Shown: piece by piece, positions 32,795-39,748 of the stretch
Layout of the letters: every line of letters starts with the position of its first letter
How positions within the stretch are numbered: position 1 is the stretch's first letter
Assembly (NCBI RefSeq): GCF_027706725.1
Contig: NZ_JAQFWQ010000055.1
Span: 1-45,011, forward strand
Length of the DNA: 45,011 nt
Origin: Nocardiopsis endophytica
Lineage (GTDB): Bacteria > Actinomycetota > Actinomycetes > Streptosporangiales > Streptosporangiaceae
Direction of reading: 5' to 3'
Notes under the pieces: model-generated
The model's input: only the letters and a program-made list of their open reading frames with translations
The model's database searches: none
What the model was told of the DNA's origin: nothing
Program-made: the position numbers and the translations under genes

Positions 32795-32828
32795 TTAGCG
32801 GACCCTAACTTAGCAAAGGCTCACCTCA
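32795..32828 (-). promoter_or_regulatory. overlapping DtxR/IdeR-like iron boxes
   Basis: TTAGCAAAGGCTCACCTCA (32810-32828) matches the TTAGGTTAGGCTAACCTAA consensus at 14 of 19 positions. TTAGCGGACCCTAACTTAG (32795-32813) matches at 12 of 19. On the minus strand they cover a -10 TAGGGT, so iron-loaded repressor would block transcription of the binding protein and permeases. Confidence 0.65.
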
Positions 32829-32929
32829 ACCTGTCCAGCCCCCTCCCAGGTCGGATGCGGTGACGAAGGGAACACGCGACGGAACCGCGGTGCGCGGGGC
32901 GCCGCCCGCTCCGGTCCTCCGGACGCCGC

Positions 32930-33889
32930 TTAGGCCCCCGATCCGGAGCCCACTGGTCTAGGCGCCCCCGAATCGACGGCACCCGGCCCGGCGGCCGCGG
33001 CCGGGGCGCGCCGCTCGCCGGTACGGCCCCTGGCATTCCAGTAGCCCTGGGCGTGGATGCGGTCGGGGGCGATGCCGGCACCGCGCAGGAGGTCCCGGAT
33101 CCGTGCGACGCGGGTGCTCTCGGCGGCGGTCCAGGCGTAGAAGCCGGAGCCGAGGGCCGCCGTGCCGGGGGCGTGCTCGCGGGCCCACGCGGCGACCGCG
33201 TCGGCGAGCGGGCCGCCGTGGCCGGAGTCGGGCGTGCGGAGCACGACGGTCGCCCCGTGCCGCTCCCCGGCCACTCCGGCCACCGCGTCCACCCCGGCCA
33301 CCGAGACATCCGCGGGATCCGCCGCCTCGACGACGACGTCGGCGCGGACGGACGGACCGAGGGAGGCGAGAACGGCGCGGATCGCGGGGAAGGCGGCCTC
33401 GTCACCGGCGATGAGCACGCGCTTCGCGGGACCCGGCCGCCACTGGATGCCGTGGTCGGGGCGGCCCCGGCGGACGTCCGGCCCGGAGAGCAGCACCCGC
33501 TCCCCGCCGAGCGCGGAGGCCGCGAGGGCGCTGGCGGGTCCGGGGGCGGAGTGGAGGTAGAAGTCGATGTCCACCTCCCGGTCGTCCGGGCGGACACCGG
33601 CGACGGTGTAACTGCGCAGGAGGGGCCGCTCCCCGACGGGGAGCGAGCGCCAGCGGGACCGCCACTCGGCTTCGGTGAGCAGGCCGTCGCCGTCGGCCGT
33701 TGCGTCGAGCACGTCCGGCACCGGCCCCTCGGGAACGAGGATCTTGATCCGCTGGTCGAGCCCGTAGGGCCCGAAGAGGCCGAGGCGCGGGCCGGTGAGC
33801 GTGAGCCGCACGAACCCGGGCGAGAGCCGCCGGACGGCGCACACCCGCGTGTCGAAGAGGACATTGGGCGAGGCGGTGAACGACGGCAT
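32930..33889 (-). CDS. siderophore-interacting protein (FAD-dependent ferric-siderophore reductase)
   Basis: A 319-aa SIP/ViuB-family flavoprotein. It has the FAD-binding barrel with RPLLRSYTVAGVRPD (R-x-Y-T motif), VDIDFYLHSAPGPASAL, the NAD(P)H-type domain starting KRVLIAGDEAAFPAI, and the family's C-terminal GSGFYAWTAAESTRVARIRDLL and YWNARGRTG. It reduces Fe(III) in imported siderophores in the cytoplasm to release Fe(II). It is co-directional with the siderophore uptake genes, 180 bp upstream of them. Confidence 0.92.
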   Translation of the reverse strand: MPSFTASPNVLFDTRVCAVRRLSPGFVRLTLTGPRLGLFGPYGLDQRIKILVPEGPVPDVLDATADGDGLLTEAEWRSRWRSLPVGERPLLRSYTVAGVRPDDREVDIDFYLHSAPGPASALAASALGGERVLLSGPDVRRGRPDHGIQWRPGPAKRVLIAGDEAAFPAIRAVLASLGPSVRADVVVEAADPADVSVAGVDAVAGVAGERHGATVVLRTPDSGHGGPLADAVAAWAREHAPGTAALGSGFYAWTAAESTRVARIRDLLRGAGIAPDRIHAQGYWNARGRTGERRAPAAAAGPGAVDSGAPRPVGSGSGA

Positions 33890-33995
33890 CGGCGGGCGGC
33901 TCCCAACCCCTCGGTGCGACAGTGACGACCGCTCAATGATGCACGAGGGGGCGGAAGCGGCTCAGCGCGACTGGGGGGTTCCCGCGGTGCGGGTG

Positions 33996-34147
33996 GGCGG
34001 CCCATACGGCAGCGCTGCCGGGCGGCGGGCGTGTGCGTGGTCACCGTTGATGGCGGCGACGAGGAGAGGTCGGCGGCCCACACCGCAGCGCTGCCGACCG
34101 TGGGGCGTGTGCATGGTCGACGTGGAGGGCAGCGACGGCAGAAGCGG
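33996..34147 (+). repeat. 76-bp imperfect tandem duplication
   Basis: Copy 1 is 33996-34071, copy 2 is 34072-34147. Both start with GGCGGCCCA, have a perfect palindrome within CAGCGCTG(CC), and share GGCGTGTGC.TGGTC and GGC.GCGACG. Divergence suggests an old duplication. Confidence 0.7.
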
Positions 34148-34270
34148 GGCGGTTCCCGGGCCCTGCCTGCCGTCCGGTGGGCCCCTCGCGGTTCGGGTGG
34201 GCAGCGCGGTGGGCAGGCTGCGCGGTCACCCGCGCTAGTGGCGGCCGCCGCCCCGCTGCGCCCTTCCTGC

Positions 34271-34334
34271 CGATGATCTCGACAGGAGTGCTGTCAAAAC
34301 CGCCGGAATGACAGCACTTCTGTCGAGATCATCA
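34271..34334. repeat. hairpin element A, copy 2
   Basis: Arms 34272-34296 and 34309-34333, 25 bp with one mismatch, loop AAACCGCCGGAA. Same orientation and design as copy 1 at 8941-9006. Confidence 0.85.
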
Positions 34335-34364
34335 CCAGGGGGGCGGGCGAGGGGGCGCGGGGGA

Positions 34365-34425
34365 ATCCTGCGTCGTGAAACCGACGCCTGATCAGCCCAA
34401 AAGCGTCGATTTCACGACGCAGGAT
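34365..34425. repeat. hairpin element B, copy 1
   Basis: Arms 34365-34387 and 34403-34425, 23 bp with one mismatch, core CTGCGTCGTGAAA, around a 15-base loop CTGATCAGCCCAAAA. Unrelated in sequence to element A. Confidence 0.85.
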
Positions 34426-34486
34426 GCCCGGCCCCCTCTCCCGCTGCCCGCTATGCCCGGTATGCGCCGCCTGGGAGGCCCCCTCC

Positions 34487-34552
34487 GCGATGATCTCGGC
34501 GGGAGTGCTGTCAAGACCGCCGGTATGGCAGCACCTTCGTCGAGATCATCGC
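34487..34552. repeat. hairpin element A, copy 3 (diverged)
   Basis: 27-bp arms (34487-34513, 34526-34552) with about four mismatches, loop AGACCGCCGGTA. It lies 216 bp after copy 2, the same spacing as between the two B elements. Confidence 0.8.
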
Positions 34553-34596
34553 CATGGGGGTGCGTGGGCGGGTGCGGGGGTTGATCGGGTGGTGGG

Positions 34597-34634
34597 ATCG
34601 ACGCCTGAACCGCCTGAAAGCGATTTCACGACGC
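34597..34634. repeat. hairpin element B, decayed copy
   Basis: TCGACGCCTGAACCGCC..GAAAGCG then ATTTCACGACGC aligns with the loop and right arm of B copy 1. The outer left arm is lost, so it no longer folds fully. Confidence 0.7.
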
Positions 34635-34694
34635 CCGGCTCCGCCTGCGGGTCGGGCGGCTGCTCGTGGTCCGGGCGGGCACCCCGCCGCCGGT

Positions 34695-35153
34695 TCACTC
34701 CGCGGTGCCGGTGAAGACCTCGGGTACGTGGTTCTCCGTGACCACCTGTTCGAGCAGTGCCGTCAGACCCGTGCGGGCCTCCTCGTCCAGGCCGTCGGTC
34801 AGGGCTGCGATCCGGCGGCACGCATCGGCGTAGAACTCGGCCGCGACCTCGGCGCCCTCCTCGGTCAAGGCGATCACCACGGCCCGGCCGTCGTCGGGGG
34901 CCGTCTCGCGCCGCACCAGCCCGCGCCGCGCGGTGCGGTCGACCAGTCCGGTCAGGCTCGACTTCGCCAGCCGGAGCATTCCGCCGAGTTCGCCCATCCC
35001 GTGCGGTTGCGCCATCAGGACGCACAGCAGGTTCCCCTGCTGCGGCGTGATGCCGTAGTCCCCGCTGGCCTCGGCGTACACGGCGTCCACGAGGAACGAG
35101 GTCCGCACCAGCGCAGTGGCGACGTCCATCGGCCCGTCCGTCTGCTTGCCCAT
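34695..35153 (-). CDS. MarR-family repressor with defined operators
   Basis: A 152-aa winged-helix regulator. The HTH core is GITPQQGNLLCVLMAQPHGMGELGGMLRLAKSSLTGLVDRTARRGLV (in parts), then the wing RRETAPDDGRAVVIALTEEG. ATG 35153 is 6 bases after TATTAT, implying a leaderless start; ATG 35168 is an in-frame alternative. A matching operator lies at 35167-35181 over its own promoter and three more before the divergent flavoprotein gene, so it likely represses both. Two cysteines (in LLCVL and DACRR) could make it redox- or electrophile-responsive. Confidence 0.88.
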   Translation of the reverse strand: MGKQTDGPMDVATALVRTSFLVDAVYAEASGDYGITPQQGNLLCVLMAQPHGMGELGGMLRLAKSSLTGLVDRTARRGLVRRETAPDDGRAVVIALTEEGAEVAAEFYADACRRIAALTDGLDEEARTGLTALLEQVVTENHVPEVFTGTAE

Positions 35154-35166
35154 CTCCTCATAATAC

Positions 35167-35181
35167 ATTCGCAGAACGAAC
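35167..35181. promoter_or_regulatory. MarR operator 1
   Basis: ATTCGCAGAACGAAC, matching GTTCG-N5-CGAAC at nine of ten arm positions, lies 14 bp before the proposed marR start and overlaps its promoter; autorepression is likely. Confidence 0.65.
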
Positions 35182-35318
35182 TAAAGGCGGGGTGCGGGGT
35201 GTCCGGTCGCGCCCCGCCGCATGTGAACACGCCCGTCGGGCGGCCGCTCCCACCTCTACCGCCGCCGGGGCTCCGTGCCGCTCCGGCCCCGTCCGGTCGG
35301 CCGACCTCTCGTCGGGGG

Positions 35319-35347
35319 TTGCGGTTCGTAGTGCGAACTACTACCGT
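35319..35347 (+). promoter_or_regulatory. flavoprotein promoter containing MarR operator 2
   Basis: TTGCGG (35319-35324), 17-bp spacer, TACCGT (35342-35347). The operator GTTCGTAGTGCGAAC (35324-35338) fills the spacer. Confidence 0.65.
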
Positions 35348-35351
35348 CATG

Positions 35352-35388
35352 GTTCGTGGCACGAACTAAAGATGTTCGTGGCGCGAAC
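35352..35388. promoter_or_regulatory. MarR operators 3 and 4
   Basis: GTTCGTGGCACGAAC (35352-35366) and GTTCGTGGCGCGAAC (35374-35388) have perfect 5-bp arms and 5-bp centres. They lie on the start-point and leader of the flavoprotein gene, centres 22 bp apart (two helical turns). Confidence 0.75.
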
Positions 35389-35412
35389 TCAATCCACGAG
35401 GAGCGTTGCATC

Positions 35413-36498
35413 ATGAGTCGAACAGTCGCGATCGTCGGCGGAGGCTACGGCGGCGCAGCGGTCGCCAAGGCGCTGGAGTCCGAGGCGGACGTCGTCCTCA
35501 TCGACCCGCGGGACGCGTTCGTCAACGCGGCCGGGTCATTGCGGGCGCTGGCCCGCCCCGACTGGGCGCCCAACATGTTCTTCCCCTACGAGTCGCTGCT
35601 CACGAAGGGGAGGTGGATCCGCGACCGCGCGGTGTCGGTGGACCCCGGCGGCATCACCCTGGCGTCGGGCGGGCGCGTCGAGGCGGACTACACGGTCCTG
35701 GCCACCGGCTCCGGCCACTCCTATCCGGCCAAGCCCGTCTCCGGCGCCCTGGACGACCTGCACCGCACGCACAAGGAACTGCTGCGGGCCGAATCGGTGC
35801 TGATCCTCGGGGCCGGCCCGGTCGGCCTGGAACTGGCCGGGGAGATCCGGCAGGTCTGGACGGACAAGCGGATCACCGTCGTCGACCCGGCCCAGGAGCT
35901 GCTCCCCGGATTCCGGCCGGAGGTGGTCGAGGACCTGCGCGGCCAGCTCGACGCCCTTGGCATCGACGTGCGGCTGGGGACCCACCTGACGGAGCCGCCG
36001 AGCACGGAGGTGGGCCGGGCCGAGGCCTTCACCGCCACCACCTCCCACGGCGACCGGATCTCCGCCGACATCTGGTTCCGCGCCTACGGCACCCGCACCA
36101 ACAGCGACTACCTCGCCGACGGGCGGCTGACCACCCTCACGCCGGAGGGCCGGGTCCCGGTGACCGAGACCCTCAACGTCCAGGGGTACGACCACGTCTA
36201 CGCGATCGGCGACATCACCGACGTCGACGAGGCCAAGATGGCCGGCTACGCCATGCAGCACGCCGAGGTCGCCGCCGAGAACATCCTCGCCGGGATCAAG
36301 GGCGAGCGGCCCACCGCCACCTACCGGCCCCTGCCGTTCCCCATGATCCTGCTGCCGCTCGGCCCGGTCGGGGGCGTCGGGCAGCTGCCCTCCCCCGACG
36401 GCCCGTTCGCCGCCCCGGCCCAGATGGTCGCCGAGTACAAGGGCGCGGACCTGTTCACCGGGCGCTTCACCGAGCAGTTCGGGCCCACGGCCGCCTGA
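35413..36498 (+). CDS. NAD(P)H:quinone oxidoreductase-like flavoprotein (FSP1/NDH-2-like)
   Basis: A 361-aa pyridine-nucleotide-disulfide-oxidoreductase-fold protein. The FAD Rossmann motif VAIVGGGYGGAAVAKAL is at residues 5-20, ATGSGHSYP follows, the NAD(P) motif ILGAGPVGLELAGEI is near 133-147 and the second FAD motif VYAIGDITD near 260. No redox-active CxxxxC is seen near the first FAD motif, so it is not a disulfide reductase; it resembles NDH-2 and AIFM2/FSP1 enzymes that reduce quinones. ATG 35413 has GAGGAG upstream. Strong MarR operators suggest induction by quinones or other electrophiles (inference). Confidence 0.88.
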   Translation: MSRTVAIVGGGYGGAAVAKALESEADVVLIDPRDAFVNAAGSLRALARPDWAPNMFFPYESLLTKGRWIRDRAVSVDPGGITLASGGRVEADYTVLATGSGHSYPAKPVSGALDDLHRTHKELLRAESVLILGAGPVGLELAGEIRQVWTDKRITVVDPAQELLPGFRPEVVEDLRGQLDALGIDVRLGTHLTEPPSTEVGRAEAFTATTSHGDRISADIWFRAYGTRTNSDYLADGRLTTLTPEGRVPVTETLNVQGYDHVYAIGDITDVDEAKMAGYAMQHAEVAAENILAGIKGERPTATYRPLPFPMILLPLGPVGGVGQLPSPDGPFAAPAQMVAEYKGADLFTGRFTEQFGPTAA

Positions 36499-36530
36499 AC
36501 GGCGGTGGCGGCCGTGGGCGGAACCCGGCT

Positions 36531-36558
36531 CGTGGGGAGGCCGCCGGGCCTTCCCACG
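36531..36558. terminator. bidirectional terminator
   Basis: CGTGGGGAGGCC and GGCCTTCCCACG form a 12-bp stem (one G-T pair) with loop GCCG, between the convergent flavoprotein and cbiZ genes. Confidence 0.75.
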
Positions 36559-36566
36559 GGCCCCGC

Positions 36567-37286
36567 TCACTCCCTGCGGGCCGCGTCGTCCAGGGCGCCC
36601 GTGCGGACCGCCTCGTGGACCGCGCGCGCCGCGCGGCCGCCCCAGCGGGAGCGGGGGCCGCCGAAGGGGTCCGGGGCCTGGCCCGGGACGTCGGTCGGGC
36701 ACGCCACGCAGATCGCGTCCGAGGCGGTCCCGGTGCACGCGTACCCGGCCTCCATCACCGCCTGCACCTTTGCTTCGACCGCCGTGGCCAGCAGGTTCAC
36801 CAGCCCGGAGTCGGACAGCGGCGCCGGGACCGCCACGACGATGTTGATCGTGCCCGGCCGCGGCCCCGCGAGGGGGACGTCCAGCCGCAGCTCGTCCAGG
36901 TCCGGGGAGTCCGCCGCCCAGGTCGGACGCCCGATGCCGACGGTGGCCAGCGCCTCGGCCCCGTCGTCGGCGGCGAACCGCGCCCGGGACACGTCGGCGG
37001 CGGTCATCAGCCCCACACCGCGTCCGCGCAGGCCCGCGCGGGTCGCGATGCGCCGCAGGTGCGCCGCCGGGTCCAGGCGCCGGTAGTCGCCACAGACCTG
37101 GGCGTTCACCACGAAGCTCCGCTCGCCCAGCCCGCCGCCGAGCACCGCGGAGGAGAGCATCCGCCAGCCGGGGCCCACATCCCACGCCAGCGCCCGCATC
37201 TCGCGCCCGTCCTCCAGGCGCGTGTGCAGGCGCGGTGCGATGAGCGCGCCGCCGGGTACCGCCGTTGTCCTGTCCCGCCTGTCCAC
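36567..37286 (-). CDS. cbiZ: adenosylcobinamide amidohydrolase
   Basis: A 239-aa CbiZ-family enzyme that cuts the aminopropanol side chain from adenosylcobinamide, giving adenosylcobyric acid for cobamide remodelling. Family blocks are visible: WRMLSSAVLGGGL, NAQVCGDY, GVGLMTAADV, ATVGIGRPTWA, PGTINIVVAVPAPLSDSGLVNLLATAVEAKVQAV (in parts) and ACTGTASDAICVACP. Start GTG 37286, 9 bases after the membrane protein stop, so the two are probably co-transcribed. No other cobalamin gene is present in the window. Confidence 0.88.
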   Translation of the reverse strand: MDRRDRTTAVPGGALIAPRLHTRLEDGREMRALAWDVGPGWRMLSSAVLGGGLGERSFVVNAQVCGDYRRLDPAAHLRRIATRAGLRGRGVGLMTAADVSRARFAADDGAEALATVGIGRPTWAADSPDLDELRLDVPLAGPRPGTINIVVAVPAPLSDSGLVNLLATAVEAKVQAVMEAGYACTGTASDAICVACPTDVPGQAPDPFGGPRSRWGGRAARAVHEAVRTGALDDAARRE

Positions 37287-37295
37287 GGCGCGACT

Positions 37296-37838
37296 TTAGC
37301 GGGCCGGGAGCGGCTCCGGGCGGTGGACCGCCGCCGTGGCGCCCGCGCACACCCAGCCCAGGGCCGCCCCCCACAGCAGGCCGGCCACCGCGCCGCCCGC
37401 CGCGTAGGCGCCCCAGCCCAGCGGCCCGAGCCCCATCAGGGCCGCGGGCGCCGCTCCCCGCACCGCCCCGGCGAGCGCCGTCCCGAGGGTGAAGGCGCCC
37501 CACGCGGACAGCGCGGTACGCGCCCGCCCGGCATGGGGACGGCGCCGGACCGCCCGGGCGGTGAGGGCTCCGGCGGCGACCGCCACCACGGCCACCGCCG
37601 CCAGGTCGGCGAGGAACAGGGGCCAGGGGCCGCCGCCGACCGGAACCGCGCGCAGGGGCGGCGGGCCGTAGGGCGCGCCCAGGGCGGAGGGGACGACGAG
37701 CCACGCCGCCCTCGCGTTGAACCAGGTGAGGAAGGCCGCGGAGCCGAACAGCAGGGAGGGGAGCAGGGCGGCGGCTGCGGCGGCGGCCGCCGCACGCCGT
37801 GCGGGGGAGCCGCCCGGGCTATTGCGAATTTCATTCAC
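37296..37838 (-). CDS. hypothetical membrane protein upstream of cbiZ
   Basis: A 180-aa protein with about four to five membrane segments: AAAAAAAAALLPSLLFGSA, LFLADLAAVAVVAVAAGALTA, SAWGAFTLGTALAGAV and AAGGAVAGLLWGAALGWVCAG. GTG 37838 is 7 bases after TATCCT, suggesting a leaderless start. First gene of an operon with cbiZ; it might take part in cobinamide uptake or be unrelated. No family recognised. Confidence 0.7.
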   Translation of the reverse strand: MNEIRNSPGGSPARRAAAAAAAAALLPSLLFGSAAFLTWFNARAAWLVVPSALGAPYGPPPLRAVPVGGGPWPLFLADLAAVAVVAVAAGALTARAVRRRPHAGRARTALSAWGAFTLGTALAGAVRGAAPAALMGLGPLGWGAYAAGGAVAGLLWGAALGWVCAGATAAVHRPEPLPAR

Positions 37839-38005
37839 GTTTTGCAGGATAGTGACTCAGGTCTCACATCGACAGGGGTCCGACGGGGACTCCCCTCCTC
37901 CGCCGGAACCCTGGTGGGGCCGTCCCCCCTGGGCCCCGTCGGGGCCGCCCTGGAAGCGCATCGCCGGGTCGGCCCCGGCGGGGCCCATCCCCCGGAGAGG
38001 TGAGC

Positions 38006-39484
38006 GTGACGCCCATGACGCGAACCCGGCGCCCCGCCCTGCGGACCGCCGCCGTCGCCGCCGTGCTGGTCCTCGCCGCGGCCGGTGTGGCGGCCGCCAC
38101 CAGGACCGAGCCCGGCCCCGTCCGCTACATCACCGACGAGCAGGGGCGCGCCCTCTTCCTCCACGGCTTCAACACCTCCGGCTCGGCCAAGGACGACCCC
38201 GACTCCCTCCCCTGGATCACCGAGGAGGACGTGCAGCACGAGTACGACGCCATGGGCACCAACTTCGTGCGCCTGCTCATCCAGTGGAGCGCCGTCGAAC
38301 CGGAGCCCGGGGAGTACGACGCCGACTACCTGGACGCCGTGGCCGAACGCGTCGACTGGTACGGCGAACGCGGCTACCACGTCCTCCTCGACATGCACCA
38401 GGACCTGTACGGGGCGGCGATCTCCCCCGAGCGGCACTCCGGCAACGGGGCGCCGGACTGGGCCACCCACACCGACGGCCTGCCGGTCGCCGAGCAGGAC
38501 ATGTGGGAGCTGGTGTACCTGGAACCGGGCACCATGCGCGCCTTCGACCACTTCTGGAACACCACCGGCGACCACCCCGAGCTGATGGACCGCTACGCCG
38601 ACGCCTGGGGCGCGGTCGCCGAGCGGTTCGCCGACGACCCCGCCGTCATCGGGTACGACCTGATGAACGAGCCCTTCGGCGGCAGCCTTCAGGGGGCGGC
38701 CTTTGAGAGCGGTCCGCTCGCCGAGCTGTACCGGCGCTCGACCGAGCGCATCCGCCGGACGGACGCCGACACCTGGATCTTCGTCGAGGGCCAGGCCGTG
38801 GGCGTGAACTGGGGGGCGCCGTCGGCGCTGCCCCGGCTGGACGACCCGCGCCCGGGCCGGCCGCGCATCGTGTACGCACCGCACGTCTACCCCCTCCCCA
38901 TGGACCTCGGCCGGGCCTACACCGGCTCGGGGCGCGAGCAGGTGGACGCCGCCATCGCGCTCTGGGAGGAGAACGTCCGGGTGACCGCGGAGCGGCTGGG
39001 GGCGCCGGTCGTCCTCGGCGAGTTCGGCCTGGACATGTCCGGTGAGGGCGCGGGCGACTACGTGGAGCGGATGCTCGACGTCACCGACGGGATGGCGACC
39101 GGGCGGGCCTACTGGTCGAACGACCACGACGGGTGGGGGCCGTGGGCCGACGAGGAGCTGACGCCCGGCCCCCTCGCCGAGGTGATGGACCGCGCCTACC
39201 CGCGCGCGGTGGCGGGGCGGCCGGTGGACATCGCCTACGACCCCGAGGGGCCCGAGCTCACGGTGCGGTTCACGGCGGAGGAGGGCGTCACCGGCCCCAC
39301 GGAGGTGTACCTGCCGGAAGACGGGTTCCCCGACGGGGGTGAAGCGGTGGTCACGGCGGAAGGCGGCGAGCAGGACGCCGTCGACGCGAACGGGGAGTGG
39401 GACGCCGAGCGGCGGATCCTGTCCGCCGGCCTCGCCTCGCCCGAGGCCGGGACGGAGTACACCCTGAGCGTCCGCCCGGCGTGA
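38006..39484 (+). CDS. secreted GH5 endoglycoceramidase-like glycosidase
   Basis: A 492-aa exported or membrane-tethered glycoside hydrolase of family 5. The N-terminus RTRRPALRTAAVAAVLVLAAAGVAAA is a signal peptide or anchor. The (beta/alpha)8 barrel shows FLHGFNTSGSAK, MGTNFVRLLIQW, VLLDMHQDLYG, acid/base E222 in YDLMNEPFG and nucleophile E339 in VLGEFGLD. The last ~90 residues form a beta-sandwich, as in endoglycoceramidases that cleave the sugar head from glycosphingolipids. GTG 38006 is chosen because GGAGAGG is 5 bases upstream; GTG 38000 and ATG 38015 are badly spaced. Confidence 0.9.
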   Translation: MTPMTRTRRPALRTAAVAAVLVLAAAGVAAATRTEPGPVRYITDEQGRALFLHGFNTSGSAKDDPDSLPWITEEDVQHEYDAMGTNFVRLLIQWSAVEPEPGEYDADYLDAVAERVDWYGERGYHVLLDMHQDLYGAAISPERHSGNGAPDWATHTDGLPVAEQDMWELVYLEPGTMRAFDHFWNTTGDHPELMDRYADAWGAVAERFADDPAVIGYDLMNEPFGGSLQGAAFESGPLAELYRRSTERIRRTDADTWIFVEGQAVGVNWGAPSALPRLDDPRPGRPRIVYAPHVYPLPMDLGRAYTGSGREQVDAAIALWEENVRVTAERLGAPVVLGEFGLDMSGEGAGDYVERMLDVTDGMATGRAYWSNDHDGWGPWADEELTPGPLAEVMDRAYPRAVAGRPVDIAYDPEGPELTVRFTAEEGVTGPTEVYLPEDGFPDGGEAVVTAEGGEQDAVDANGEWDAERRILSAGLASPEAGTEYTLSVRPA

Positions 39485-39557
39485 GAGGCGCGCCCGCGGC
39501 GCCCCTTCGCCACGGAGCGCGGGGCGAGAAGGAGACGGGCTGGGGGGAGTATGGATC

Positions 39558-39594
39558 GATTCCTCGTCCTGGGCCGTGGCCGGGGACGAATCCC
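39558..39594. terminator. imperfect stem-loop between GH5 and MFS genes
   Basis: GATTCCTCGTCC pairs imperfectly with GGACGAATCC in the 264-bp convergent gap 39485-39748, which holds no supportable gene. Confidence 0.4.
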
Positions 39595-39748
39595 TTCCCG
39601 CCCCCTTGACCGCGGAGCCCGACAGGGCTCGTCCGACCGGCCCATCCATCCGTGAGGAACATGAGAGCCCGCGCGGATGGGCGGGCGGACCGCAGGGGTC
39701 CGGCCCCGCCGCCGAACGCCGAGCACACCCGCCGATCCGTGCGACCTC

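Larger units (their letters stand above)
33890..34694. other. gene-free repeat region
   Basis: About 800 bp with no supportable gene. It holds a 76-bp tandem duplication (33996-34147) and an A-B-A-B arrangement of two palindrome families (34271-34634). Short frames across it run through the palindromes and carry no known protein. Confidence 0.7.

Noticed and set aside
33053-33925. 290-codon frame opposite the siderophore-interacting protein
   Set aside because: Antisense shadow; the minus strand encodes a clear SIP-family flavoprotein.
34375-34584. 69-codon frame in the hairpin array
   Set aside because: It passes through elements A and B, so its sequence is dictated by the palindromes.
33996-34634. 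CRISPR array
   Set aside because: Repeats are long palindromes or a two-copy tandem with no regular spacers and no cas genes.
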